Of a stretch of 64,000 bases of DNA, positions 26,666 to 35,243 are shown one piece after another. This stretch comes from Streptomyces venezuelae (GTDB lineage Bacteria > Actinomycetota > Actinomycetes > Streptomycetales > Streptomycetaceae). The stretch covers positions 3,782,001 through 3,846,000 of the forward strand of contig NZ_CP029192.1 in assembly GCF_008642315.1 (NCBI RefSeq), given 5' to 3'. Positions within the stretch are counted from its first letter, which is position 1, and every line of letters begins with the position of its first letter. Both the position numbers and the translations under genes were made by a program. A model generated the notes under the pieces. That model was given only the letters and a program-made list of their open reading frames with translations. It ran no database searches and was not told the origin of the DNA.

Positions 26666-28285
26666 GTGAGCCCACTGGGACCGGTGGGCCGTCGCACGGC
26701 ACCGCAGTCACGCGCCCACCTGTTGCGCGCCCACCACCTCCTCCTGGGCGTCTGCGGCGCCTTCGCCGCGCTGTCCCTCGTCCTCGTACCGCTCGCCCTG
26801 CCCCTCGGCTGGGACGAGACCGTCTATGCGAGCCGTTTCTCGCCGTGCGCCCCCGCCACACCCTTCAGCGCGCCCCGCACCCGGGGCGTGCCGTTCCTCA
26901 TCGCGCCGGTGGCGGCCTGGAGCGACTCCGTCGTGCTGCTCAGGGTGTGGCTGACGCTGCTCGCGACCGCCGCCCTCTACCTGGGGTTCCGTCCTTGGGT
27001 ACGACCCCTCGGGCGCCCCTCCGCGGCCGCGGTCGCCGCCGCGCTCTACGGCGGACTGTGGTTCGTGCTCTTCTACGCGAGCGCGGCGATGCCCAACCAC
27101 TACACCGCCATGGGCGCCGTCGGGGCGGTCGGGCTCTTCCTGCGGTCGCGCCAGTCCCCCATGACCCGCGCCGGAGTCTCGGGCGGCCTCGCCCTGGCGA
27201 CCCTGATGCGACCCAATGACGGTCTCGCCCTCGGCGTACCCCTCTTGGCCGCCGCCCTGCTGGTGCCGGCCTGGCGGGGGTGGAGCCGCGTCCTCGCTGT
27301 GCTCGGTGGGCTCGTGGCAGGCGCGCTGCCGTGGATCGTCGAGGCGTACGTCCGGTTCGGCGGAGTCGGCGCACGGCTGGCGGAGGCCAGTGAAGTTCAG
27401 GGGGACCTGCGCCCGCTGCTCTCCGTCGTCCATCACCTCACCGTCATGGACGGGCCGCTCCTCTGCCGCCCTTGCGACAGCGACTCCATCCGCCCGCTCT
27501 CGGCGGAGTGGTGGCTCGTGCTGCCCCTACTGGTGGCGGTGGGGCTCTGGAGTGCGCACGGCGGAAGTCGACGTACGCGCCTTGCGACTCGCGAGGCACG
27601 TCGTACGGATCGCGAGGCACGTCGTATGGGGCGTGAGGTGCACCGCATGGCTCACGAGGCGCATCCAGAGCTCCGTAACGGACCTCCGCAGTCGGCCGAC
27701 ACCACGCCCCTGCGCGCGTGCCTGCTGGCCGCCGTCACCGCCCTGTCCGTCGCCCTCCCTTACCTCGTCCTCGTCCCCTACGCCGCCCCGCGCTTCCTCG
27801 CCCCCACCCACGCTCTGCTCGCCCCGGCCGCGGCCCTTGGTCTGCTCGCGCTCGTCGACGTCGCCCGCGCGTCCCGTCGGCCGCGTATCGGCTTCGCCGC
27901 GCTGGGGCTGGCCCTCGCCGGACATCTCGCCGTCCAACTCCCCCTCGCCCACAGCAACGCCGGGATCCAGGCGGGCGCTCGCGGCGACTGGGCCCGGGTC
28001 GCCGAAGTCCTGCACGAACACGGCGTCGGAGCGGGCCCCCGCAACGACCGGTCCTCCCGATCCTCCCGGAGCGGAACGCCCCCTCCCTGCGTCTTGCGAG
28101 GCAACACCTCGGTCATCCCCGTCGCCTACGCAACGGGCTGCGCACCCGGCCGCACCGGCGACCCGCGCCGCCCGACCGCCCTGGTCCTGCGCGAAGCGGA
28201 ACCTCCGCCATGGGCCCGCTCCTGGCCCCACCACCGCGTGCCCGACACGTACGCGCCCGGATGGGTCGTCCACGTACGCCCGTGA
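26666..28285 (+). CDS. Polytopic membrane protein, possible GT-C type glycosyltransferase
   Basis: 539 residues. An N-terminal helix (HHLLLGVCGAFAALSLVLVP) is followed by GWDETVYASRFSP, which puts an Asp-Glu pair in the first extracellular loop, as in GT-C (dolichyl/polyprenyl-phosphate mannosyltransferase-like) enzymes. Eight to ten further helices follow. A cytoplasmic loop at about 310-340 contains four tandem 7-residue units (REARRTD and variants; 27590-27667). The C-terminus is an extracellular domain with Cys residues. GTG at 26666, five bases after the VOC stop, is preferred; another GTG lies five codons on. GT-C assignment rests on topology and the acidic loop only. Donor and acceptor are unknown. 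Confidence 0.6.
   Translation: MSPLGPVGRRTAPQSRAHLLRAHHLLLGVCGAFAALSLVLVPLALPLGWDETVYASRFSPCAPATPFSAPRTRGVPFLIAPVAAWSDSVVLLRVWLTLLATAALYLGFRPWVRPLGRPSAAAVAAALYGGLWFVLFYASAAMPNHYTAMGAVGAVGLFLRSRQSPMTRAGVSGGLALATLMRPNDGLALGVPLLAAALLVPAWRGWSRVLAVLGGLVAGALPWIVEAYVRFGGVGARLAEASEVQGDLRPLLSVVHHLTVMDGPLLCRPCDSDSIRPLSAEWWLVLPLLVAVGLWSAHGGSRRTRLATREARRTDREARRMGREVHRMAHEAHPELRNGPPQSADTTPLRACLLAAVTALSVALPYLVLVPYAAPRFLAPTHALLAPAAALGLLALVDVARASRRPRIGFAALGLALAGHLAVQLPLAHSNAGIQAGARGDWARVAEVLHEHGVGAGPRNDRSSRSSRSGTPPPCVLRGNTSVIPVAYATGCAPGRTGDPRRPTALVLREAEPPPWARSWPHHRVPDTYAPGWVVHVRP
27590..27667 (+). repeat. In-frame 21-bp tandem repeat in the membrane-protein gene
   Basis: Units at 27590-27610, 27611-27631, 27632-27652 and a partial at 27653-27667, with consensus CGCGAGGCACGTCGTA plus five variable bases. 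They encode REARRTD, REARRMG, REVHRMA and HEAHP in a cytoplasmic loop. Confidence 0.85.
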
Positions 28286-29508
<1,223 letters not shown>

Positions 29509-29520
29509 ACAACGCCCACT

Positions 29521-29597
29521 CCGTGAAGGGAGCCGTCTCGTGAGCAGCACCCCCTAAAGGGAGCCGCCTCCCTAAAAGGAGCCGCCTCCCGAGCGGC
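29521..29597 (+). repeat. Direct repeats downstream of the aminopeptidase gene
   Basis: Three copies of an AAAGGAGCCGCCTCC-like unit occur in the 90 bases after the stop, two of them adjacent as CTAAAGGGAGCCGCCTCC and CTAAAAGGAGCCGCCTCC. Each unit contains a small GGAG/CTCC inverted repeat and may contribute to termination. Confidence 0.6.
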
Positions 29598-29610
29598 GTG
29601 CCCGACCACC

Positions 29611-29668
29611 CCTGGACGGCATTGCTTGCGCGTGCATATAGTGCACGCGCAAGCAACTGCATCCAGGG
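29611..29668 (+). promoter_or_regulatory. Large palindromic operator overlapping the promoter of the FMN reductase gene
   Basis: Perfect 15-bp arms TTGCTTGCGCGTGCA (29622-29636) and TGCACGCGCAAGCAA (29642-29656) flank TATAG. The outer sequences CCTGGA and TCCAGG extend the symmetry with an imperfect section between. TATAGT (29637-29642) at the exact centre fits a -10 box and TGGACG (29613-29618) a -35 at 18-bp spacing. A dimeric repressor bound here would occlude the promoter. The regulator is not encoded next door. Confidence 0.75.
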
Positions 29669-29675
29669 GGATTCC

Positions 29676-30269
29676 ATGACCCGCAAGTTCCTCTTCGTCC
29701 TCGGCAGCGCACGCCCCGAGGGCAACTCCGAGATCCTGGCCCGCAAGGCGGCCGAGCAGCTCCCCTCCGACGTCGAGCAGCGCTGGCTGAACCTGGCGGA
29801 GCTGCCGCTGCCCGACTTCGAGGACCGTCGTCACGAGGACGGCCGCCCCCGGGCGCGCCCCCGCCCCGTCGGCGACAACGAAGCGGAGCTTCTGGACGCC
29901 ACCCTGGAGGCCACGGACATCGTCATCGTGTCGCCCCTGTACTGGTACTCGCTCTCGGCCACGGTCAAGCGCTACCTCGACTACTGGGACGCCTGGCTGG
30001 AGACTCCGGAGGTGGCCTTCAAGGACACCCTCAAGGACCGCACTCTGTGGGGCGTCACTGCGCTCGCCCACCGCGAGGAGGAGGTCGCCGAGCCGCTGAT
30101 CGGCACCCTGCGCAACACGGCCGCCTTCTTCCCCATGCACTTCGGTGGCGTGCTGCTGGGCAACGGCACCCGACCCGGCCACGTCCTGGAGGACACCGAG
30201 GCCCTGGCGCGCGCCAAGACCTTCTTCGCCCAGGAGCCCCCGCTGGCCCGCTACCCCTACGACAACTGA
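29676..30269 (+). CDS. NADPH-dependent FMN reductase / flavodoxin-fold NAD(P)H oxidoreductase
   Basis: 197 residues with a flavodoxin-like fold. The FMN phosphate loop is FVLGSARPEGNSEILARKAA, and the second FMN segment is VSPLYWYSLSATVKRYLDYW, typical of the FMN_red/NQO1-like family. Such enzymes reduce FMN, quinones or azo/nitro compounds with NAD(P)H. The ATG at 29676 follows a purine-rich AGGGGGA ribosome site; upstream in-frame codons run through the operator and are not coding. The very strong palindrome over its promoter implies tight repression, so it is probably induced by an electrophile or quinone-like compound. Confidence 0.87.
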   Translation: MTRKFLFVLGSARPEGNSEILARKAAEQLPSDVEQRWLNLAELPLPDFEDRRHEDGRPRARPRPVGDNEAELLDATLEATDIVIVSPLYWYSLSATVKRYLDYWDAWLETPEVAFKDTLKDRTLWGVTALAHREEEVAEPLIGTLRNTAAFFPMHFGGVLLGNGTRPGHVLEDTEALARAKTFFAQEPPLARYPYDN

Positions 30270-30302
30270 CGACAGCGCGGTCCCCGGGCCACCGCGCGCG
30301 CC

Positions 30303-31262
30303 CTACGCCATCACGTCCTTCGCCCCGAACCGCGCCCACGCGGCCGAGCCGAACACGGCCGCGTACAGCCCCTGCATCTGCAGGTTCTTGATGATGTCGT
30401 CCCAGTAGACGGGCTCCCGCATCAGATCGGCGAAGGACAGCCAGTAGTGCGAGAAGAAGTACGGGTGGAGGGCGTGCAGCTGGGGGATCTGGTCCAGGAT
30501 CTGGACGGTGATCAGCAGGCCGACGGTCGTCGCCATGGCGGCGATGCCGCTGCTCGTGAGCGTGGACACGAACAGGCCGAGCGCCGCCACCCCGATCAGT
30601 GACACGGCGACGACGAGCGCGATCATCAGGGCCCTCAGCAGCCCTTCGCCGAAGCCCATACGGGTGCCGGAGATCGTGGTGACCTCGCCGAGCGGGAACA
30701 GCAGGGCCCCGGTCGCGAGCGCGGACGTGGCCACGACCAGGGTCGCGACCAGGCAGAACGTCAACGTGGTCGCATACTTCACGAGGAGCAGCCTGGTCCG
30801 CCCCGCGGGCGCGACCAGCAGGTAGCGCAGGGTGCCCGCGTTGGCCTCGCCCGCGACCGCGTCCCCCGCGACGACGCCGATGGCCATCGGCAGGAAGAAG
30901 GGCAGCGTCGCGGCGAGCGCCGTGAAGACCAGGAACAGGCCGTTGTTGGTGATCTGCGCGATGAAGGCGGGTCCGCCTTCATCGCCGCCTCCGCCGATCG
31001 TGGAGCCGTCGCTGGTCTCGATCTTGACGGCGATGCCGACGAGAATCGGTACGGCTGCGAGCACGCCGAGCAGTGCGAGGGTCCGCCAGCGGCGGAAGGT
31101 GATCCCTAGCTCGCTGCGGAACAGGCCGAGCGTCCAGATCCACCGCGCATCCCGCGCGCCGCCCCCTGGTGTCGCCGTCGACGGAGGCGTCGGTCCGGAG
31201 GCCGCCGTGGTGTCCGTGCCGTCCGTAGCGTCCGTGGCCTTGACGATCTCAGCCCGCGACAT
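30303..31262 (-). CDS. ABC transporter permease (ABC-2 / BcrB-like)
   Basis: 319 residues. After a Thr/Ser/Pro-rich cytoplasmic start, six hydrophobic segments follow: near TLALLGVLAAVPILVGIAVK, LVFTALAATLPFFLPMAIGV, and four in the C-terminal half. The first extracellular loop is Gly/Asp-rich. AGEANAGTLRYLLVAPAGRT is the conserved cytoplasmic coupling segment of ABC-2 permeases. The ATG at 31260-31262 lies inside the last codons of the ATPase gene (14-base overlap) with a good GGGAGG site. Together they form an exporter; the substrate (antimicrobial, lipid or other) is not evident. Confidence 0.88.
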   Translation of the reverse strand: MSRAEIVKATDATDGTDTTAASGPTPPSTATPGGGARDARWIWTLGLFRSELGITFRRWRTLALLGVLAAVPILVGIAVKIETSDGSTIGGGGDEGGPAFIAQITNNGLFLVFTALAATLPFFLPMAIGVVAGDAVAGEANAGTLRYLLVAPAGRTRLLLVKYATTLTFCLVATLVVATSALATGALLFPLGEVTTISGTRMGFGEGLLRALMIALVVAVSLIGVAALGLFVSTLTSSGIAAMATTVGLLITVQILDQIPQLHALHPYFFSHYWLSFADLMREPVYWDDIIKNLQMQGLYAAVFGSAAWARFGAKDVMA

Positions 31263-32241
31263 CGAATCCCTCCCCCGTCAGTGCCACGAACGCGTCCTCC
31301 AGAGAGGCCCTTTCGAGTCCGAAGCCGCGGACGCGGACGCCCGCTCCGACCAGTGCCGCGTTCAACTCGGCCAACTCCACTTCCCGGCCGGACTCGTCCT
31401 GGCCCGGTGGCTCTCCCGTCACGCGGTCCTCCGTCACGACGAGGTCCGCCACGCCGTGCTCCTTCAGGACGCGGGCGGCGTCACCCGTGTCCGGTGTCGT
31501 CACGACGAGCCTGCCGCGCGCGCCCGCCGCGAGCTCGGCGACGGGCCCCTGGGTGATGAGACGGCCCTGCGTCATCACGGCCGCGTGCGTGCAGACCTGC
31601 TCGATCTCGTCGAGGAGGTGCGAGGAGAGGAAGACGGTCGTGCCCTCCGCCGCCAGCTCCCGCACCAAGGTGCGGATCTCGCGCATGCCCTGCGGGTCGA
31701 GGCCGTTCGTCGGTTCGTCGAGGACGAGGAGCCTGCGCGGCTGGAGCAGCGCGGCCGCGAGCCCGAGCCGCTGCTTCATGCCGAGGGAGTACGCCTTCGC
31801 CTTCTTGCCCGCGGCCGCGGTGAGCCCGACCCGGTGCAGGGCCGCCTCGGCCCGTGTGCGGCGCGTACGCGGGTCGGCGGTCGGGTCGGCGGAGTCGTAC
31901 CGCAGGAGGTTGTCACGGCCCGACAGGAAGCCGTACAGGGCGGGTCCTTCGATCAGCGCGCCCACGTGCGGGAGCACGCTGCGCGTGGAGCGGGGCATGG
32001 GGCGGCCGAGGACCTGGGCGTGGCCGGAGGTCGGCTCGATGAGGCCCATCAGCATGCGGATCGTGGTCGTCTTGCCCGAGCCGTTCGGCCCGAGGAAACC
32101 GAAAACGCTGCCTACGGGGACGGTGAGGTCGAGCCGGTCGACGGCGAGGTGTTTTCCGTAGCGCTTGGTGAGCGCGTGCGTCTCGATGACGTGCTCCACC
32201 GAGCCGGCGACACCCACCGAGCTGCCGTTGGTACCCGGCAC
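31249..32241 (-). CDS. ABC transporter ATP-binding protein (BcrA/CcmA-like)
   Basis: 330 residues. Walker A GPNGSGKT is at 51-58; the signature is YSLGMKQRLGLAAALL, Walker B LLVLDEPTNGLD, and the switch His is in FLSSHLLDEIEQV. The C-terminal 100 residues form the accessory domain typical of drug-exporting BcrA/DrrA ATPases, ending ASLEDAFVALTGEGFDVAG. The GTG at 32239-32241 is selected for the strong GGGAGGG upstream. It is the first gene of a two-gene operon with the permease and is separated from the upstream gene by a hairpin terminator. Confidence 0.93.
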   Translation of the reverse strand: MPGTNGSSVGVAGSVEHVIETHALTKRYGKHLAVDRLDLTVPVGSVFGFLGPNGSGKTTTIRMLMGLIEPTSGHAQVLGRPMPRSTRSVLPHVGALIEGPALYGFLSGRDNLLRYDSADPTADPRTRRTRAEAALHRVGLTAAAGKKAKAYSLGMKQRLGLAAALLQPRRLLVLDEPTNGLDPQGMREIRTLVRELAAEGTTVFLSSHLLDEIEQVCTHAAVMTQGRLITQGPVAELAAGARGRLVVTTPDTGDAARVLKEHGVADLVVTEDRVTGEPPGQDESGREVELAELNAALVGAGVRVRGFGLERASLEDAFVALTGEGFDVAG

Positions 32242-32273
32242 GTTGCCCTCCCTCTTGCCCACCTGCGACGAAA

Positions 32274-32308
32274 CGGATGGAAGGTGCCCGGCAGGCACCT
32301 TCCATCCG
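32274..32308 (-). terminator. Terminator of the LolA-like protein gene
   Basis: Perfect 15-bp inverted repeat CGGATGGAAGGTGCC (32274-32288) / GGCACCTTCCATCCG (32294-32308) with a 5-base loop. It lies on the minus strand between the LolA-like gene stop and the ABC operon start. Confidence 0.85.
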
Positions 32309-32352
32309 CCGTTCCCCTACGTCAACGCGCGACACGTGCCGCGCGTGCCGCG

Positions 32353-33633
32353 TCAGTGCGCTTCGTTCGCCGCCTTCACCAGCGCGTCCTTCGTGACCGC
32401 GCCCATGTAGACGGTGCCGTCGTCGGTGACGAGGGCGTTGACCAGGCGAGTCGAGAAGACCGTGCCGGAGCCGAACTTGCCGTCGACCTGGTCGCCCAGC
32501 GAGTCGAGGAGCTTCTGCGCGTCCGGCGGGACGTCGCCCGAACCGGCCGTCGGCAGGCCCTGGCCGCCCGGCAGCTTCAGCTCGGCGATGGTGCTCCAGC
32601 CCTCACCGATGATCTTCGGCTCGTTGAGATCGCCCTTGTCGAACTCCTTGCCGCCCTTGTCGCCCTTGTCCTGGAAGTCGTGGCCCTTCTTGCCGTGCTC
32701 GTCGGCCTCGGTGACCTTCGTGCCCTTCGGGGGCGTGAAGTCGAAGGTGGAAGCGGACGGCTTGCCGAAGTCGACCTTCGTGAAGCCGGCGTCGACGACG
32801 GCCGCGCCTCCGGAAGCGGGGGTCAGGGTGAACTTGAGCGGCGTGCCGGTCTTCTCGTCCACCGCGATCGTGATCTGGCCGATCGTGGAGCCGGACTGCT
32901 TCGGCTTGATCACCAGGCGGTACGCGTCACGGCCTGCGACCTGCGCGGTGCCGTCGACCTTCACGGAGGTGGTGTCGTCGACGGCCTTCAGGGCCTGCTC
33001 GGCGAAGTCCGCCGGAGTGGAGGGAACGTCCTTCGCGCCCTTTCCGGCCTCATGGCCCTTGTCGCCCTTCTCCGAAGAGGCGCCCTTGTCCGAGGAGGCA
33101 CCCTTCTCCGTGGCGTGATAGGCCTCGTTCGACGCGCTGTCGTACGCCCACAGCTCGTCGCCGTTGTGGATCATGCTGTACTCGGAGGCGTCCCCGAGGA
33201 CGGACACCTTCTGCTTGTCGGGGCCGTCGGCCGCGACGCGGAGCGTGTGCGTGCCGGACGCCAGCTCCATCAGCTTGCTCTTGGGGTCGGCCGCCGAGCC
33301 CTTGTCGTCGCCGTCCTCGCTCCGGTCCGTGCCGCCGCCACCGCCGAAGCCGCCCGCCATGCCACCGATCGACGGCAGCCCCAGGTCGGTGCTGATCTTG
33401 ACGTTGCCGGACAGCTGCTGCGTGTCCGACGCGGCGATCTTCTCGATGAGTTCCTGCGCGGTGACCTTCGGCAGGTCCGGGTCGCCCGACGTGGCGAGCG
33501 CCGGGACGAGCCCGATGGTCGCCGCCGCCACCCCCGCCACCGCGATCGGGACCGCGTAACGGGCCGCCTTGCGGCGGCCGGCACGCAGCTCCCCGGCCTC
33601 GCTGGTGTCCTTCTCCGGTTCGTACGGTGCCAT
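32353..33633 (-). CDS. LolA-like / outer-membrane-lipoprotein-sorting-fold anchored protein
   Basis: 426 residues. A cytoplasmic N-terminus with Arg/Lys is followed by one membrane segment (about 27-46), then a large extracytoplasmic domain. The repeating pattern LRVAADGPDKQKVSVLGDAS, HNGDELWAYDSASNEAYH, GRDAYRLVIKPKQSGSTIGQ and DEKTGTPLKFTLTPASGG matches the half-barrel fold of LolA-like carriers found in actinobacteria as DUF2092-type proteins. Gly-rich and Lys/Gly/Asp-rich loops (about 90-110, 180-200 and 325-350) are unusual. These proteins may bind lipids or peptidoglycan-linked ligands; function is not established. The ATG at 33631-33633 follows GGAGGTAAGG. Adjacent ABC genes are in a separate unit. 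Confidence 0.75.
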   Translation of the reverse strand: MAPYEPEKDTSEAGELRAGRRKAARYAVPIAVAGVAAATIGLVPALATSGDPDLPKVTAQELIEKIAASDTQQLSGNVKISTDLGLPSIGGMAGGFGGGGGTDRSEDGDDKGSAADPKSKLMELASGTHTLRVAADGPDKQKVSVLGDASEYSMIHNGDELWAYDSASNEAYHATEKGASSDKGASSEKGDKGHEAGKGAKDVPSTPADFAEQALKAVDDTTSVKVDGTAQVAGRDAYRLVIKPKQSGSTIGQITIAVDEKTGTPLKFTLTPASGGAAVVDAGFTKVDFGKPSASTFDFTPPKGTKVTEADEHGKKGHDFQDKGDKGGKEFDKGDLNEPKIIGEGWSTIAELKLPGGQGLPTAGSGDVPPDAQKLLDSLGDQVDGKFGSGTVFSTRLVNALVTDDGTVYMGAVTKDALVKAANEAH

Positions 33634-33918
33634 TGTCTGCCTTACCTCCGTGGTCGGCGGCGGCCTTACCTGTACGTGCCTGCGTCCACCCTGTGCCGCC
33701 ATTCTCACCCGAATTGGTCAGGAGTGGTTGTTCTCGCTGAACTCCATCCGACCAAATCGGCCAACGAGAAGCGTCAGACCCCGGGCGCAACTCCACGTAC
33801 TGCCCTGGGATGACATGAAACGGCGGCGCCTCCCCCATCCCGTAGGGGTCGGCACCGCCGCTCGACAGTTGTTCCAGGACCGCGTTCCGTTCCAGGACCG
33901 GGTTCCCGCCGTGGCCGC
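33634..33918 (-). other. Intergenic region between the LolA-like and polyprenyl synthase genes
   Basis: It contains two copies of GTTCCAGGACCGCGTTCC-like sequence (about 33870-33904) and an imperfect CGGCGG...CCGCCG hairpin near 33822-33862 that could end the polyprenyl synthase transcript. An open frame on the minus strand here runs out of frame into the LolA-like gene and is not called. Confidence 0.4.
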
Positions 33919-34929
33919 TCAGCCCGCCCGGTGCACCACCAGGTCGCAGAGCTCCAGCAGCGACGCCTTGGCGTCCCCCTCGGGCAGCGGCCCCAGGGCG
34001 GCGCGTGCGCCCTCCGCGTAGGAGACCGTGTCCCGGCGGGCGTCGTCCAGCGCGGGGTGCGCACGCAGCCTGACGAGGGCCTCCGCGTGCCGCGCGTCGT
34101 CCGTGAGGTCCGAGTCGAGCAGCTCGCACAGGGCGATGTCCTCGGCGAGCCCGAGCCGCGCGGCCCGCTCGCGCAGCCGCAGGACCGGCAGCGTGGGGAT
34201 GCCCTCGCGCAGGTCGGTGCCGGGGGTCTTGCCGGACTCGTGCGAGTCGGACGCGATGTCCAGCACGTCGTCGGCGAGCTGGAAGGCGACGCCGAGGCGC
34301 TCCCCGTACTGCGTGAGAACGTCGACGACGGCCTCGTCGGCGCCGGACATCATCGCGCCGAACCGGCAGGCCACAGCGACCAGCGAGCCGGTCTTGCCCC
34401 GGAGCACGTCGAGGTAGTGGTCGACCGGGTCGCGGCCCTCGGCCGGTCCCGCGGTCTCCAGGATCTGGCCGGTGACCAGGCGTTCGAACGCCTCCGCCTG
34501 GATGCGGACGGCCTCAGGGCCGAGGTCGGCCAGGATGTAGGAGGCACGGGCGAAGAGGAAGTCGCCGGTCAGGACGGCGACGGAGTTGCCCCAGCGCTGG
34601 TTGGCGCTGGCGACGCCGCGGCGCACGTCCGCCTCGTCCATGACGTCGTCGTGGTACAGCGTCGCGAGGTGCGTCAGCTCGACGACGACGGCGGAGGGCA
34701 CCACACGCGGCGCGTAGGGGTCGCCGAACTGGGCAGCGAGCATCACGAGCAGCGGACGAAAGCGTTTGCCCCCGGCACGGACGAGGTGCTGGGCGGCCTC
34801 GGTGATGAAGGGCACCTCGCTCTTGGTGGCCTCGAGCAGTCCCTCCTCGACAGCCGCCAGTCCGACCTGGACATCGGCTTCGAGAGCCTGGTCCCGCACG
34901 CTCAGCCCGAAAGGCCCGACGACGGTCAC
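33919..34929 (-). CDS. Long-chain all-trans polyprenyl diphosphate synthase
   Basis: 336 residues. Both aspartate-rich motifs are present: DDVMD at 94-98 (in LYHDDVMDEADVRRG) and DDVLD at 220-224 (FQLADDVLDIASDSHESGKT), with the IPP-binding GGKRFRPLL at 53-61. A small residue (A89) five positions before the first motif fits long-chain products. The likely product is a heptaprenyl- to nonaprenyl-diphosphate tail for menaquinone, which both complex I operons in the window would use. GTG at 34927-34929 has AGGAGAA upstream; the longer frame lacks family similarity. Exact chain length cannot be read from sequence. Confidence 0.92.
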   Translation of the reverse strand: MTVVGPFGLSVRDQALEADVQVGLAAVEEGLLEATKSEVPFITEAAQHLVRAGGKRFRPLLVMLAAQFGDPYAPRVVPSAVVVELTHLATLYHDDVMDEADVRRGVASANQRWGNSVAVLTGDFLFARASYILADLGPEAVRIQAEAFERLVTGQILETAGPAEGRDPVDHYLDVLRGKTGSLVAVACRFGAMMSGADEAVVDVLTQYGERLGVAFQLADDVLDIASDSHESGKTPGTDLREGIPTLPVLRLRERAARLGLAEDIALCELLDSDLTDDARHAEALVRLRAHPALDDARRDTVSYAEGARAALGPLPEGDAKASLLELCDLVVHRAG

Positions 34930-35243
34930 GAGAGGTTCTCCTGTCTGCTGACGATCACACGGCCAACTCGGTCGATCATTGGTTCTCGTTCGATGACACG
35001 GGTTTGTCGATGTGTCGCTGCCATCACTCAAGTCAGCGTATCCGGTCGACTTTCGATCACGGTGAGCACCTGCCCGTCCGTCGCACGTCACAGCCCTGGT
35101 CGGCAGGGTACGGAGCGCACCGTGGTCCGTCGGCGGACCAGCCCGCGCGGTGGCCGAAGGTCACCGGTATGTTCTTGATCAGCCCATACGACCGACAAGA
35201 CCGTCCCGCACCACAACAACCGTAACGATCGGGAGAAGACCCT
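34930..35243. promoter_or_regulatory. Divergent intergenic region polyprenyl synthase / POT transporter
   Basis: 314 bases that must hold both promoters. A GGTCGATCATTGGTTCTCGTTCGATGA stretch near 34968-34996 contains two GNTCGAT repeats. The GGGAGAAG ribosome site of the transporter is at about 35231-35238. I see no terminator, RNA gene or coding frame. Confidence 0.35.

Noticed and set aside
33640..33915. Minus-strand open frame between the polyprenyl synthase and LolA-like genes, with a protein-like segment around ADPYGMGEAPPFHVIPGQYV
   Set aside because: It has no stop before entering the LolA-like gene out of frame, no ribosome site, and mixed codon bias; kept only as an intergenic note.
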